DNA of 64,000 nt from Weissella cibaria (GTDB lineage Bacteria; Bacillota; Bacilli; Lactobacillales; Lactobacillaceae). Location: positions 17,269 to 81,268 of the forward strand of contig NZ_SDGK01000008.1 in NCBI RefSeq assembly GCF_004521965.1. The letters are read 5' to 3'. Made by a program: the position numbers and the translations under genes. The notes under the pieces were generated by a model. It had not been told where the DNA came from and did not search any database. It saw nothing but the letters and a program-made list of their open reading frames with translations. Position 1 is the first letter of the stretch; the number at the start of each line of letters is the position of its first letter. This document shows positions 1-8,169 of the stretch, piece after piece.

Positions 1-380
1 CAAAACAGCACCATTAAACCCGCTAGCATCACCAGTAGCACAACTGGATAGAGTAGTAATTGTCGTAACTTCTGACTTTGTTTCAAACGACGATGTTCCC
101 GTCGGCCAATTTCCATCACCAGCTGTGATAGTCGACCATGGACACTGGCAAAAGCCAATTCGCGCGCAATTTCATGACGCACATATGGTGCCAGTAACTG
201 ATGCAGTGGTTGACCTTGATGTAACCCGGCCACAATCGTCATTAAGGCCGACCTTTGTTTGGGTAAAACACCTTGCACGGTCATCAAAGCCCGTTCTAAC
301 GCATACCCGTTCGCAATCAGTTGACCAAGCAACTCAAAAAAATCAGCTTGCGTTTTCAACGGCCACTGTTGCTTCTTCAT
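1..380 (-). CDS. comGB: ComGB, competence pseudopilus membrane protein (partial)
   Basis: Type II secretion F-like inner-membrane platform protein that works with ComGA to build the DNA-uptake pseudopilus. The reading frame opens at an ATG at 380 behind a strong AGGAGG-type ribosome site and runs open through the window edge, giving 126 codons. The visible part has the helical T2SSF N-domain style (ELLGQLIANGYALERAL) and ends in a hydrophobic segment (YPVVLLVMLAGL) that should be the first membrane helix. It overlaps the end of comGA by 38 bases, the usual comG arrangement. The C-terminal part lies outside the window. Confidence 0.85.
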   Translation of the reverse strand, partial: MKKQQWPLKTQADFFELLGQLIANGYALERALMTVQGVLPKQRSALMTIVAGLHQGQPLHQLLAPYVRHEIARELAFASVHGRLSQLVMEIGRREHRRLKQSQKLRQLLLYPVVLLVMLAGLMVLF

Positions 381-1272
381 CCCTCACCTCCTGGAATAAT
401 GTCGCTAACTTGTTTCCCTGTGCAACTTGCAAATCAGCCATTGGACCGTGCGTGTCATGCACCATTGTTTGATATCCCAAGCCAATCAAAACTTGGCGAA
501 GAATGGCCGCTGGTATACCGAACGCCCGCAGTCGGTACCAAATGCCAGCTATTGACATGGCATGAACAGTACTTAAGATTAAATGGCCACTCAAGGCCGC
601 TTCGACGACGATATGTGCCGTTTCAGCATCCCGAATCTCACCAATAATCATCACATCAGGGTGGTGACGTAGCGCCAATCGTAGCATGGTCGCATAATCC
701 ATTTCCGCCTCACGATTAACCTGTAATTGTAAGTACTCGCTCTGCACAATTTCGACTGGATCTTCGATTGTCAAAATCATCTGATTCTGAAGTACCTGTC
801 CCGCCAAGTAATGCAAAGTCGTCGTTTTACCGGCGCCCATTTGCCCGGCAATTAAGACCAACCCCTGTCTGCGCGCTAACGTGGCCGTCAGTTCAGCCAC
901 TGGTGCCGTCTCTACCCATCGAATTTGGCGGTCAGTGGCCGCGGCGATTAACCGGACGACCACTGACTCACGATTCAGGAAATCACCAACACTGGATACC
1001 CGCAAATGAAGCGGCCGGTCACCAACTTGATAAGTCCATCGCCCCAATTGTGGCCGACGCATTTCACTGATATCCATTTGTGCCTCGAATTTAATATGGC
1101 GAATTAACGCCGCCCCTACCGCCGCTGTTAACACATCCAGTGGGACTATCCCACCCGCCGTATAACAAGACACCTGATAGCCGTCTTGTTTTGGCATAAT
1201 GTAAATATCGCTCGCTTGGTGTTGCGCTGCCTCGAAAATAGCGTTACTAAATACCGCCTGAATTGTCGTCAT
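343..1272 (-). CDS. comGA: ComGA, competence pilus assembly ATPase
   Basis: Cytoplasmic GspE/PilB-type ATPase that powers the transformation pseudopilus. In 309 residues the marks are clear: Walker A GQMGAGKT at about 143-150, Asp box IEDPVE at about 169-174, Walker B DVMIIGEIRD at about 206-215 and the His-box region HLILSTVHA at about 230-238. It lacks the long N-terminal domain and Cys4 zinc site of larger GspE proteins, as is usual for Gram-positive ComGA. It is the first gene of the operon, with a GAGGAGG ribosome site just upstream. I saw no convincing ComX-type combox before it. Confidence 0.93.
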   Translation of the reverse strand: MTTIQAVFSNAIFEAAQHQASDIYIMPKQDGYQVSCYTAGGIVPLDVLTAAVGAALIRHIKFEAQMDISEMRRPQLGRWTYQVGDRPLHLRVSSVGDFLNRESVVVRLIAAATDRQIRWVETAPVAELTATLARRQGLVLIAGQMGAGKTTTLHYLAGQVLQNQMILTIEDPVEIVQSEYLQLQVNREAEMDYATMLRLALRHHPDVMIIGEIRDAETAHIVVEAALSGHLILSTVHAMSIAGIWYRLRAFGIPAAILRQVLIGLGYQTMVHDTHGPMADLQVAQGNKLATLFQEVRDEEATVAVENAS

Positions 1273-1351
1273 ATCTTACCTCCTCACAACTAATAAAGAG
1301 GCACGGCTTGACGATTTTTCCAAAAGTCGATAAGCCAATTTTTCAATTCAC

Positions 1352-1397
1352 AAAAAACGCTCTTGCAACCACGAAAACCAGTTGCAAGAGCGTTTCA
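1352..1397 (-). terminator. Intrinsic terminator of the NCS2 permease gene
   Basis: A perfect 15-base stem (1355-1369 with 1381-1395, AAACGCTCTTGCAAC) with an 11-base loop is followed by a U-run on the minus strand, directly after the permease stop codon. Confidence 0.9.
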
Positions 1398-1405
1398 AAA
1401 GTTTT

Positions 1406-2857
1406 TTAATTAACTGCCAACGAGATGAAGTTCAACAAGAACAAAATCGTCACAATCCACAAGATTGGACTAATTTCAGTAAACTTTCGCTTCGCACTCT
1501 TAATAACAACGAAGAAAATAAAGCCAGCCGCAATACCGTACGAAATTGAGTACGAGAAGGCCATGAATGCCGACGTGAAGAAAGCGGGAATGGCAATTTC
1601 AATATCATCCCACTCGATTGCCTTAAACTCGTTCATCATCATGATACCAACAACGATCAGAATTGGTGCAGTTGCTGCCGTTGGAATGACATTAACCAGC
1701 GGAGCCGCAATAATTGCAAGTAAGAAACCAATCGCAACAACGACTGATGTCAAACCAGTACGGCCACCCGCCTTGATGCCGGCTGAGGCTTCAATGAACG
1801 TCGTTGTATTTGAGGTACCAAAGATACCGGCAAACATTGTCGCAAATGTATCTGCAACCAACCCGCGGTCCATCTTTGACTTGAAGCCCTTACCTTCGTA
1901 GAACTCCTTCTGGTCAGCTTCCGAGAAAATACCTGTTGTCATACCAGTACCAATGAACGTTCCAATTGCATCAAACAAACCTGACAAGCCCATTGAGAAC
2001 ACTGTTAATACCACAATCAAAATGTGCTTTGGTGACGTGAACATTGACCAAAGACCGTCTGGGCCAAGCGCTTGACCAAAGATACCACCAAAGTCCTTAA
2101 ACGTTGATGTAAATGAGGCCATTGCATCAATGTGCGTATTCGTGACGCCCATTGGAATACCGATAATCGTCGTAATGAAAACTGACAATAAGAAAGCCCC
2201 CGGCACGTTGGCGACCACCAACAATACCAAAACCACCAAGCCGATTAGTCCCAACAAGACAGCGGGCTGGCTAAATGTGGCAATTTCTGGCGTCGTGCTA
2301 CCGTTTGCCGTAATATTTTCAATTATCTTAGCCCCGCCACCCGTAAATGGCTTATTATTCAAGGTTAAAATGTTTTGCGGGTCAACTAAGAAATTTAAGA
2401 AACCGGCATTCTTAAGCCCAATATAGGCAATAAACAGCCCAATACCTGCGGCGATGGCGTGCTTAAGTTGATCCGGAATTGCTTTAACAATGGCTGATCG
2501 AATTTTCGTCAACGTGATAATCACATCAACTAGACCAACCAGGAATACCATTCCCAACGCTTGCTTCCATGTATACCCCAAACCGAAGACAATCGTGTAC
2601 GTAAACATGGCTTGCATACCAATTGACGGTGCCAACGCGTAAGGCAAGTTTGCAAACAATCCTGTGATTAAAGTACCAACAACAGCTGTCAAAATTGTTG
2701 CTAAGAATACCCCTTGACTTGGCATCCCCGTTAACGACAACACTGACGGATTCAAGAAAATAATATACCCCATTGCCACGAAAGTTGTAATTCCGGCAAT
2801 GACTTCTGTCCGCACGTTTGTGTGATTGTCAGACAGTTTGAAGAATCGTTCTAACAT
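1406..2857 (-). CDS. NCS2 family purine permease (AzgA/PbuG type)
   Basis: Integral membrane proton-coupled uptake of a purine base, probably adenine, guanine or hypoxanthine. The 483 residues are nearly all hydrophobic segments. They start with a typical AzgA opening (LSDNHTNVRTEVIAGITTFVAMGYIIFLNPSVL region) and include the conserved GLSGLFDAIGTFIG and GTSNTTTFIEASAGI stretches near the substrate site. It is a single-gene unit with its own promoter, a structured leader whose last hairpin is a terminator, and its own 3' terminator. Which base it carries cannot be read from sequence. It may salvage purines if the frameshifted purK at 44 kb is inactive. Confidence 0.9.
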   Translation of the reverse strand: MLERFFKLSDNHTNVRTEVIAGITTFVAMGYIIFLNPSVLSLTGMPSQGVFLATILTAVVGTLITGLFANLPYALAPSIGMQAMFTYTIVFGLGYTWKQALGMVFLVGLVDVIITLTKIRSAIVKAIPDQLKHAIAAGIGLFIAYIGLKNAGFLNFLVDPQNILTLNNKPFTGGGAKIIENITANGSTTPEIATFSQPAVLLGLIGLVVLVLLVVANVPGAFLLSVFITTIIGIPMGVTNTHIDAMASFTSTFKDFGGIFGQALGPDGLWSMFTSPKHILIVVLTVFSMGLSGLFDAIGTFIGTGMTTGIFSEADQKEFYEGKGFKSKMDRGLVADTFATMFAGIFGTSNTTTFIEASAGIKAGGRTGLTSVVVAIGFLLAIIAAPLVNVIPTAATAPILIVVGIMMMNEFKAIEWDDIEIAIPAFFTSAFMAFSYSISYGIAAGFIFFVVIKSAKRKFTEISPILWIVTILFLLNFISLAVN

Positions 2858-2876
2858 GTACCCATTTCACTCCTAT

Positions 2877-3023
2877 AAAAAATTCCGCATCATCGACAGT
2901 TTCGCACAATGATACGGAAAAACAAATGACGCCAAGATAGACAAATATCCCGGCGTCGTTAACGGTATCATCGCAATCGAAATGATACCCAATTCCGAGT
3001 CTGTGGCAAAACACGTTAACGAC
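2877..3023 (-). promoter_or_regulatory. Structured leader with terminator, candidate purine-sensing riboswitch of unknown class
   Basis: Read 5' to 3' on the minus strand: a 10-bp perfect stem (3014-3023 with 2955-2964), enclosing an 8-bp hairpin (2982-2989 with 2964-2971). Then comes a 12-bp hairpin with two G-U pairs (2946-2957 with 2928-2939). Last is a 9-bp terminator hairpin (2909-2917 with 2885-2893) with a U-run ending just before the AGGAGTG ribosome site (2868-2874). The second hairpin and the terminator share TATCAT/ATGAT arms, so their strands can exchange. I could not find the conserved purine-riboswitch loops or junction. No long ORF here looks real. Confidence 0.65.
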
Positions 3024-3046
3024 TCAAATATTAATAATTACTTACA

Positions 3047-3075
3047 ACTTTATCGTTTTTTATTCACAACGTCAA
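3047..3075 (-). promoter_or_regulatory. Promoter of the NCS2 permease leader
   Basis: TTGACG (3070-3075), a 17-base spacer and TAAAGT (3047-3052) on the minus strand, placing the RNA start a little upstream of the first leader stem. Confidence 0.6.
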
Positions 3076-3091
3076 CAGTTATATTTGGTAA

Positions 3092-3126
3092 CAAAAAAAG
3101 AGACTGGAAAATCCACATCCCTTTTT
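3092..3126 (-). terminator. Probable terminator of yebC
   Basis: Just after the yebC stop, the minus strand has AGGGATGTGGA pairing imperfectly with TCCAGTCTCT, followed by seven T residues. The stem has a bulge and wobble pairs, so it is weaker than the other terminators here. Confidence 0.5.
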
Positions 3127-3135
3127 TAACGAAAA

Positions 3136-3858
3136 CTACTCAGCAGTCGTAAAGACAGCTTGTACGTCATCGTTTTCTTCAAGTTCATCAACCAAGCTGG
3201 CCAATGATGCTTGCTTATCCTCAGGCACTGCCATTGGGTTTTGGGCAACCATCGTGACTTCATCGTTGACCAACGTGTAACCTTTTGCTTCCAAAGCGTC
3301 ACGTACTTCAGGGAATGACTTTGCATCCGTGTAGATTTCGAATTGGTCATCGTAAGTCTTCATATCTTCAGCACCAGCCTCCAACATGTCTTCGAACAAT
3401 TGATCCTCATCAATATCGTTATCTTCGTTACGCTCGATTTCGATGTATCCCTTACGATCGAATTGGAATGAAACTGATCCAGTCGTTCCCAATTCACCAC
3501 CGAAGTGCTTGAACGTTGAACGAACTGAGGCAGCCGTACGGTTAATGTTATCAGTCAACGCTTGGACCAAAACAGCTACACCAGCTGGTCCGTAACCTTC
3601 GTACGTCAACTCTTGGTAGTTAGCGCCACCGGCACCAGAAGCCTTATCCAAGGCACGTTGGATGTTATCCTTGGGCATGTTAGCTGCCTTAGCCTTGTCG
3701 ACAACCAAACGCAAACCTGCGTTTGAATCTGGATCTACACCACCGGCCTTAGCTGCCGTGTACAAATCGCGGGCAAGCTTTTGGAAGATCTTACCACGCT
3801 TTGCGTCTTGGGCGTTCTTACGTCCTTGAATGTTATGCCACTTACTGTGTCCTGACAT
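3136..3858 (-). CDS. YebC/PmpR family protein (TACO1 type)
   Basis: A 240-residue member of the YebC family, with the family N-terminus [22 protein letters not shown] and the three-domain acidic architecture. These proteins were described as DNA-binding regulators. More recent work on YebC/TACO1 proteins links them to translation of proline-rich stretches. Length and motifs are complete. It sits alone between the NCS2 unit and recD2, with a weak -10-like TAAAAT upstream and a probable terminator after it. Which role applies here cannot be told from sequence. Confidence 0.92.
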   Translation of the reverse strand: MSGHSKWHNIQGRKNAQDAKRGKIFQKLARDLYTAAKAGGVDPDSNAGLRLVVDKAKAANMPKDNIQRALDKASGAGGANYQELTYEGYGPAGVAVLVQALTDNINRTAASVRSTFKHFGGELGTTGSVSFQFDRKGYIEIERNEDNDIDEDQLFEDMLEAGAEDMKTYDDQFEIYTDAKSFPEVRDALEAKGYTLVNDEVTMVAQNPMAVPEDKQASLASLVDELEENDDVQAVFTTAE

Positions 3859-3931
3859 TTCAGAAACCCCTTTTCATTCGAAAATTTATCGATTAATTTT
3901 ATCACACATTGTCTGTGCTTGACTAGTAGAA

Positions 3932-6481
3932 TTATAGCATATTCTCGGCTGACATAAAGTCATACGGCGTTAAATCAGCCATGCCAATATTGGGATCAAT
4001 TGTTTCAGCGGTAATTTGTGCAATTGTTAGGATATCATCCTCGGTGTCGGCAACTGCCTGAACAATTTCATTGACTGCCGGCGAATCATCGACCGTATTC
4101 TCTTCATCACCCACTTCCGCCGTTGGATCAACTGCCAGTGGCTGTTGATTTAGAGTTGCTATTGAGGCGTGGTCATCTAGCGTTTCAGGTAGTTGTCCCG
4201 CTTCGGCTTGTTGCAACCGTTCCTGCAAAGTCGTCTGCCGATTAACGCCTTCCGTCACAGCCGCACGCTGATAGGCACTCACATCCCCAATCAGCACCAA
4301 TGACTCACTTGCTCGTGTTAATCCCGTATACAACAAATTACGTTGTAACATGCGGGAGAAAGCATTAACCAAAGGCATAATGACCAGCTTATACTCGGCA
4401 CCCTGTGCCTTGTGAATGGTCGTTGCATACGCCAACGTCAATTGGTTCCAGTCCTGGCGCGTATACTCAACTTCCCCCGTGTCAAAAGCCACCGTAATAT
4501 TATCCGTATTATCTTCATTCGCCTTATCCTTGGCCAACATAATACTAGTAATATATCCAATGTCACCGTTAAAGACATTGTGTTCCGGATCATTTGCCGT
4601 CTGCATCACTTTATCACCGACGCGGAAACTAAACGATAAATCACCTAATTTAATGTTGATTTCCCGCTTTTTAGGGGTCATCGGATTGAAGATTTCTTGG
4701 GCAACTGCATTCAAATTATACACGCCCGCTGGTGTTTTATACATCGGTGCCAAAATCTGCATATCTGCGACCGAATTGCCTTTTTCTTTCCAGCTCGTTG
4801 CAATCTGCTCAATTAGTCGTGGTACTTGCGTCGTTTGCGCTGGAAAGAATGACCGATCTGGTTGTCGCACCGTAAAATCTTCTGGCAACTGACCGGCACG
4901 AATGGCACTCGCCAATGCAACGATTGTTGACCCTTTACCCTGCCGGTGAATCGTCTCCAACTCACGGTAATTCAACAAGCCACTCGCTAACAAGTCATAA
5001 AAGACGCGACCGGGGCCAACAGACGGCAGCTGGTCTTTGTCCCCAACCAAAATAACTTGCATGCCGCCTGGGATACCGCGTAATAGTAAATCAAACAGCT
5101 GCGTATCCACCATCGACATCTCGTCAATGACTAACAAACAACCTGACAATTCTTCGATATCAATCTCATCCAAATCTTCACGACCATTAATCCCCAATAA
5201 TCGGTGAATCGTTGATGCAGGCATCCCGGTTGATTCCGAGAGACGCTTCGCTGCCCGACCAGTTGGCGCGGCCAGACGAATACTGGTCTCAATCTCATCC
5301 CATTTCATCCCTTCGGCTTGCAGTAACTTCTTTAAAGTTGCCACAACACCATTAATAATGGTTGTTTTACCAGTTCCTGGTCCACCCGTTAAAATAAACA
5401 AATTACTGGTTAACGCAGCAATCATCGCTTCTCGTTGGACATCATCATATGGAAATGGATTCTCTTCTTCCACTTCAGTTAAGTACTGCACGACATCTTT
5501 ACGGGCATACTCACCCGCTTTACGTTGCGTCAGGCGCACTAGCTTCTGCGCAATTTCACGCTCTGCTTCGAACAACGCTTTTACATATAAATTTTGTCCA
5601 TCGGCAATAACCACCCCGTCTGAAGTAAGGGTTAACAACGCTCGCTTAATTAAAGCCACATCTACACGAGCATTCTGTGCCCGTTCCAAAATTTGTTGTG
5701 TTGCCTGCAATAACGCTTCAACTTGCATGTACGTATCACCAGAGTCGAACGTCGCTTGATTAATTGCCGCAATAACGCCCGCCTGAATGCGACGGGCGTC
5801 CAAGGCATCGATACCTTGTTGGGTAGCCAAACGATCAATACGAGCAAATGATACACCATCAATATCAATCACCATTTGGTAGGGATCTGTCTTTAAAATT
5901 TGCAGCGTTTGTTGCTGATACTTTTGATAAATAGCCGTAGACAACGCCGAACCAAATCCATAATCATTTAGCGCGATAATCGCTCGTTCCATGCCATCAG
6001 ATTGTTGTAACTGATTCACAATGACTTCTTGCAGCTTCGTTGAAATCCCAGTTTGTGTCAGCACCGCAGGATCTTCTAGAATCAAATCAACCGCTTGTAT
6101 GCCGAGTTCATCCACAATCTTTGTGGCCGTTGATTTACCAACACCTGGAAATTGGTCACCTGACAAATAGGCGACTAACCCTGACGTCGTGCTGGCTGCT
6201 TGTCGCTGATAATTTTGCGCTGCGAACTGCGTGCCATAACGGGCATGGGTTGTTAAACGCCCTTTAAATTCATAACTGGCACCAATTTGAATATCACCAA
6301 AGCTACCAGTGACCGTAATTTCAGTATCATCATAGTCAAAATTCAGGTCAGTAACTTCGACAATCATCACTTTATAAAATGAATCCTGAGCTGCGAAAAG
6401 AATATTCTTAACTTGGCCAGAAACGGTAGGTTGCTCATCCGTTGGATTTGGCCCGTCGAACAAACTAGTCTGATTCTCCAT
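3932..6481 (-). CDS. recD2: RecD2 5'-3' DNA helicase
   Basis: SF1B helicase not associated with RecBC, acting in DNA repair and replication-fork maintenance. In 849 residues: an N-terminal OB-like domain, helix-hairpin-helix region around 100-220 (GVGKSTATKIVDELG), Walker A GGPGTGKTT at about 366-374, Walker B VIDEMSMVD at about 451-459, GDKDQLPSVGPG at about 487, and the C-terminal motif TIHKAQGAEY that closes the ATP site. The last 90 or so residues form an acidic, probably disordered tail. The start overlaps the end of the upstream TPR gene, so the two are translationally coupled. Confidence 0.93.
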   Translation of the reverse strand: MENQTSLFDGPNPTDEQPTVSGQVKNILFAAQDSFYKVMIVEVTDLNFDYDDTEITVTGSFGDIQIGASYEFKGRLTTHARYGTQFAAQNYQRQAASTTSGLVAYLSGDQFPGVGKSTATKIVDELGIQAVDLILEDPAVLTQTGISTKLQEVIVNQLQQSDGMERAIIALNDYGFGSALSTAIYQKYQQQTLQILKTDPYQMVIDIDGVSFARIDRLATQQGIDALDARRIQAGVIAAINQATFDSGDTYMQVEALLQATQQILERAQNARVDVALIKRALLTLTSDGVVIADGQNLYVKALFEAEREIAQKLVRLTQRKAGEYARKDVVQYLTEVEEENPFPYDDVQREAMIAALTSNLFILTGGPGTGKTTIINGVVATLKKLLQAEGMKWDEIETSIRLAAPTGRAAKRLSESTGMPASTIHRLLGINGREDLDEIDIEELSGCLLVIDEMSMVDTQLFDLLLRGIPGGMQVILVGDKDQLPSVGPGRVFYDLLASGLLNYRELETIHRQGKGSTIVALASAIRAGQLPEDFTVRQPDRSFFPAQTTQVPRLIEQIATSWKEKGNSVADMQILAPMYKTPAGVYNLNAVAQEIFNPMTPKKREINIKLGDLSFSFRVGDKVMQTANDPEHNVFNGDIGYITSIMLAKDKANEDNTDNITVAFDTGEVEYTRQDWNQLTLAYATTIHKAQGAEYKLVIMPLVNAFSRMLQRNLLYTGLTRASESLVLIGDVSAYQRAAVTEGVNRQTTLQERLQQAEAGQLPETLDDHASIATLNQQPLAVDPTAEVGDEENTVDDSPAVNEIVQAVADTEDDILTIAQITAETIDPNIGMADLTPYDFMSAENML

Positions 6482-7130
6482 CTAATCGGCTCCCTGATAG
6501 TAATTGAACGATTTCATCTAATCGTTGTGCTTGTGCCTGATAGCGTTGCAAATCAATCATTTGAGCCGTTGACAACCATTGATTGTCTTGATCACCTTTG
6601 GCGGTTGCAATAACCCCACGGCCAAAATTTGCCTCAAAATTCATTGGATCAACGTGGATTGCCGCATCAAAGGCTTCGGCTGCTTTCGATTCATGTTGCA
6701 AGCCTAGCCAGATGTTACCTAATAAGACTTGCGCACCGGTATCTTCTGGCTGTTGCTCAACGGCTGTCAAAGCATAAACTAATGCCTTTTGGAATTGGTT
6801 TTGGGCGTACCAACCTTGTGCCTGCATCACAGTTGCATCATGCAAAATAGCTAAATCAGTAATTTTGCCAAAGAAATCATTTGCCCGTTGATAATCACCC
6901 GCGACGTAATACACATTGCCTGTGGCGTACAACAAGTTTTGCAAAGCTTCATCATTCGCCTGGAAGAGCCCCAAGCTTTTGAGGGCCAAATCCTCGGCTT
7001 CAATCAGGTTTTCGGTTGCAACCAAAACAGCCACCAAGTCTGCATAGGCTTGCCAGTTATTTGGGTTAGCGTTAATTTCGGCGACCAAGCGTGCCATATC
7101 CGCTTGTGCTGCATTTTCTGGTTGCGTCAT
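6465..7130 (-). CDS. Tetratricopeptide repeat protein
   Basis: A soluble 221-residue protein made almost wholly of TPR-like helical pairs, with alanine-rich repeats such as ALVYALTAVEQQPEDTGAQVLLGNIW and the next repeat AAEAFDAAIHVDPMNFEANFGRGV. TPR proteins are scaffolds for protein contacts; no catalytic motif is visible. It lies between the histidine phosphatase and recD2 and overlaps recD2 by 17 bases, an order often seen in lactobacilli. Its partner is unknown. Confidence 0.85.
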   Translation of the reverse strand: MTQPENAAQADMARLVAEINANPNNWQAYADLVAVLVATENLIEAEDLALKSLGLFQANDEALQNLLYATGNVYYVAGDYQRANDFFGKITDLAILHDATVMQAQGWYAQNQFQKALVYALTAVEQQPEDTGAQVLLGNIWLGLQHESKAAEAFDAAIHVDPMNFEANFGRGVIATAKGDQDNQWLSTAQMIDLQRYQAQAQRLDEIVQLLSGSRLDGESD

Positions 7131-7150
7131 CTATCTAGTTCCTTCGTCTC

Positions 7151-7813
7151 TTAAATTGTATTTGAGGCATCACTGCTGACACCCAAATAACTTGTATCGT
7201 TGCGTGATAATTCGGTAAATGTTTTACCATCCGCCGTCTCTAAAATTGAGGTACTAGTGTTACCTAAGCCCCCACGCGCCCGTAAGTCGGCCAATGGAAT
7301 CCCCGTCAAGCCACCCATACCGGTCGTTAAGGCCGCACCGTGACTAAAGAAAACCAGGTTAACCCCTTCACCACCATATTCAGTTACCGCTGCTTCGACT
7401 GCCTGGCGGAAACGCGCTTGCACACTTTCAAATGATTCCGCCCCTGGCACCTGCGCAGCGTCAAACTTTTCCGGGTGATTGCGCGAAGCATCATACATGT
7501 CATACCAGCCAGCTTGGACGTCCGCAAATGTCTTGCCTTCCCAGACACCAAACGAAAACTCCTTCAAGCCATCCATAAACGTTAGCTCGGGCCTTTCATC
7601 TAAAAGAGCTAGTGTTTCTTCAGCTGTAATACGCGCCCGCTTGATTGGACTAGCAAAAGCGTGCGCAAATTTTACATCATGTAAGTGGCGACCCAGCATC
7701 ATAATTTGGTCGTATGATTCTGGCAATAGAGGTGAATCACCACCTGCTCCTTGAAAACGTCCTTCGGCATTCCATTCTGTTTTACCGTGGCGGATGAAGT
7801 ATAGCTTCGTCAT
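7151..7813 (-). CDS. Histidine phosphatase family protein (phosphoglycerate-mutase-like)
   Basis: A 220-residue enzyme of the histidine phosphatase superfamily. The catalytic motif RHGKTEWN begins at residue 8 (His9 takes the phosphate) and the second active-site His is in FFSHGAAL near residue 155. The protein is of the GpmB-like phosphatase type rather than a glycolytic mutase, and the substrate is unknown. It is the first gene of a three-gene operon (phosphatase, TPR, recD2) behind a leader of about 270 bases that folds strongly. The ribosome site is AAGGAGA. Confidence 0.87.
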   Translation of the reverse strand: MTKLYFIRHGKTEWNAEGRFQGAGGDSPLLPESYDQIMMLGRHLHDVKFAHAFASPIKRARITAEETLALLDERPELTFMDGLKEFSFGVWEGKTFADVQAGWYDMYDASRNHPEKFDAAQVPGAESFESVQARFRQAVEAAVTEYGGEGVNLVFFSHGAALTTGMGGLTGIPLADLRARGGLGNTSTSILETADGKTFTELSRNDTSYLGVSSDASNTI

Positions 7814-7900
7814 GCTTTGGTCTCCTTGTCTTGAATTCGTTATGTATGTTAATTAGTGTTGTGTGTCGACGCGTTTCGTCGAGTGGCTGGTTTTTCTTTT

Positions 7901-8026
7901 GTCACGCTAAACGAGGTGTGTCAAAATAGTGGCGGGCGAAGTCCACGACTTTGCCGCGTACACCTTTACCCCTGGTAGCACTAAACGGTAAAACCGCTAA
8001 GTGCTACTACCACATGTTAGCGTGCC
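7901..8026 (-). ncRNA. Strongly folded leader or small RNA, class unknown
   Basis: This 356-base gap has no credible gene but a branched fold. An 8-bp perfect closing stem joins 7903-7910 with 8017-8024. Inside it are two arms. One has AGGTGT/ACACCT (7914-7919 with 7960-7965) leading to an 11-bp hairpin with a 3-base loop (7932-7943 with 7947-7957, one bulge). The other has 7975-7982 with 8000-8007 (8 bp) leading to CGGT/ACCG (7986-7989 with 7993-7996) with a 3-base loop. A good minus-strand promoter at 8092-8120 would transcribe it as the 5' leader of the phosphatase operon. I saw no terminator before the gene. It matches no RNA family I know. Confidence 0.55.
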
Positions 8027-8091
8027 TGAAGAAGGAGCCAATCACTCCGTTTACTGGGGAGAACACATACACACCAAACTATATACCCTCC

Positions 8092-8120
8092 ATTATAGAC
8101 GTAAAAACGCCGAGAGACAA
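8092..8120 (-). promoter_or_regulatory. Promoter of the phosphatase-TPR-recD2 operon
   Basis: TTGTCT (8115-8120), 17-base spacer, TATAAT (8092-8097) on the minus strand. It lies partly inside the ileS terminator hairpin, so the stem and the -35 box share bases. Confidence 0.7.
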
Positions 8121-8137
8121 AATCTCTCGGCGTTTTC
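8103..8137 (-). terminator. ileS terminator (works in both directions)
   Basis: A perfect stem of at least 11 bp (ACGCCGAGAGA, with a 5-base loop) is flanked by A-runs and T-runs on both sides, 33 bases after the ileS stop codon. Confidence 0.9.
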
Positions 8138-8169
8138 TGTTATCGATATAATTTTTGTTTAATCGTGAA

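Noticed and set aside
1273..1350. ComX-type combox before comGA
   Set aside because: Only loosely similar A/T-rich sequence; no TACGAATA-like box.
1425..1901. 158-residue frame antisense to the NCS2 permease
   Set aside because: Its Ile/Ala/Thr-rich composition mirrors the membrane helices on the other strand.
2829..3014. 61-residue minus-strand frame across the NCS2 leader
   Set aside because: It covers the hairpins and terminator of the leader, has no ribosome site and reads as low-quality protein.
4416..4892. 158-residue frame antisense to recD2
   Set aside because: A shadow of the real gene; no ribosome site or recognizable domain.
7951..8151. 66-residue plus-strand frame in the folded gap before ileS
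   Set aside because: It runs through the structured RNA and the terminator, with no ribosome site.
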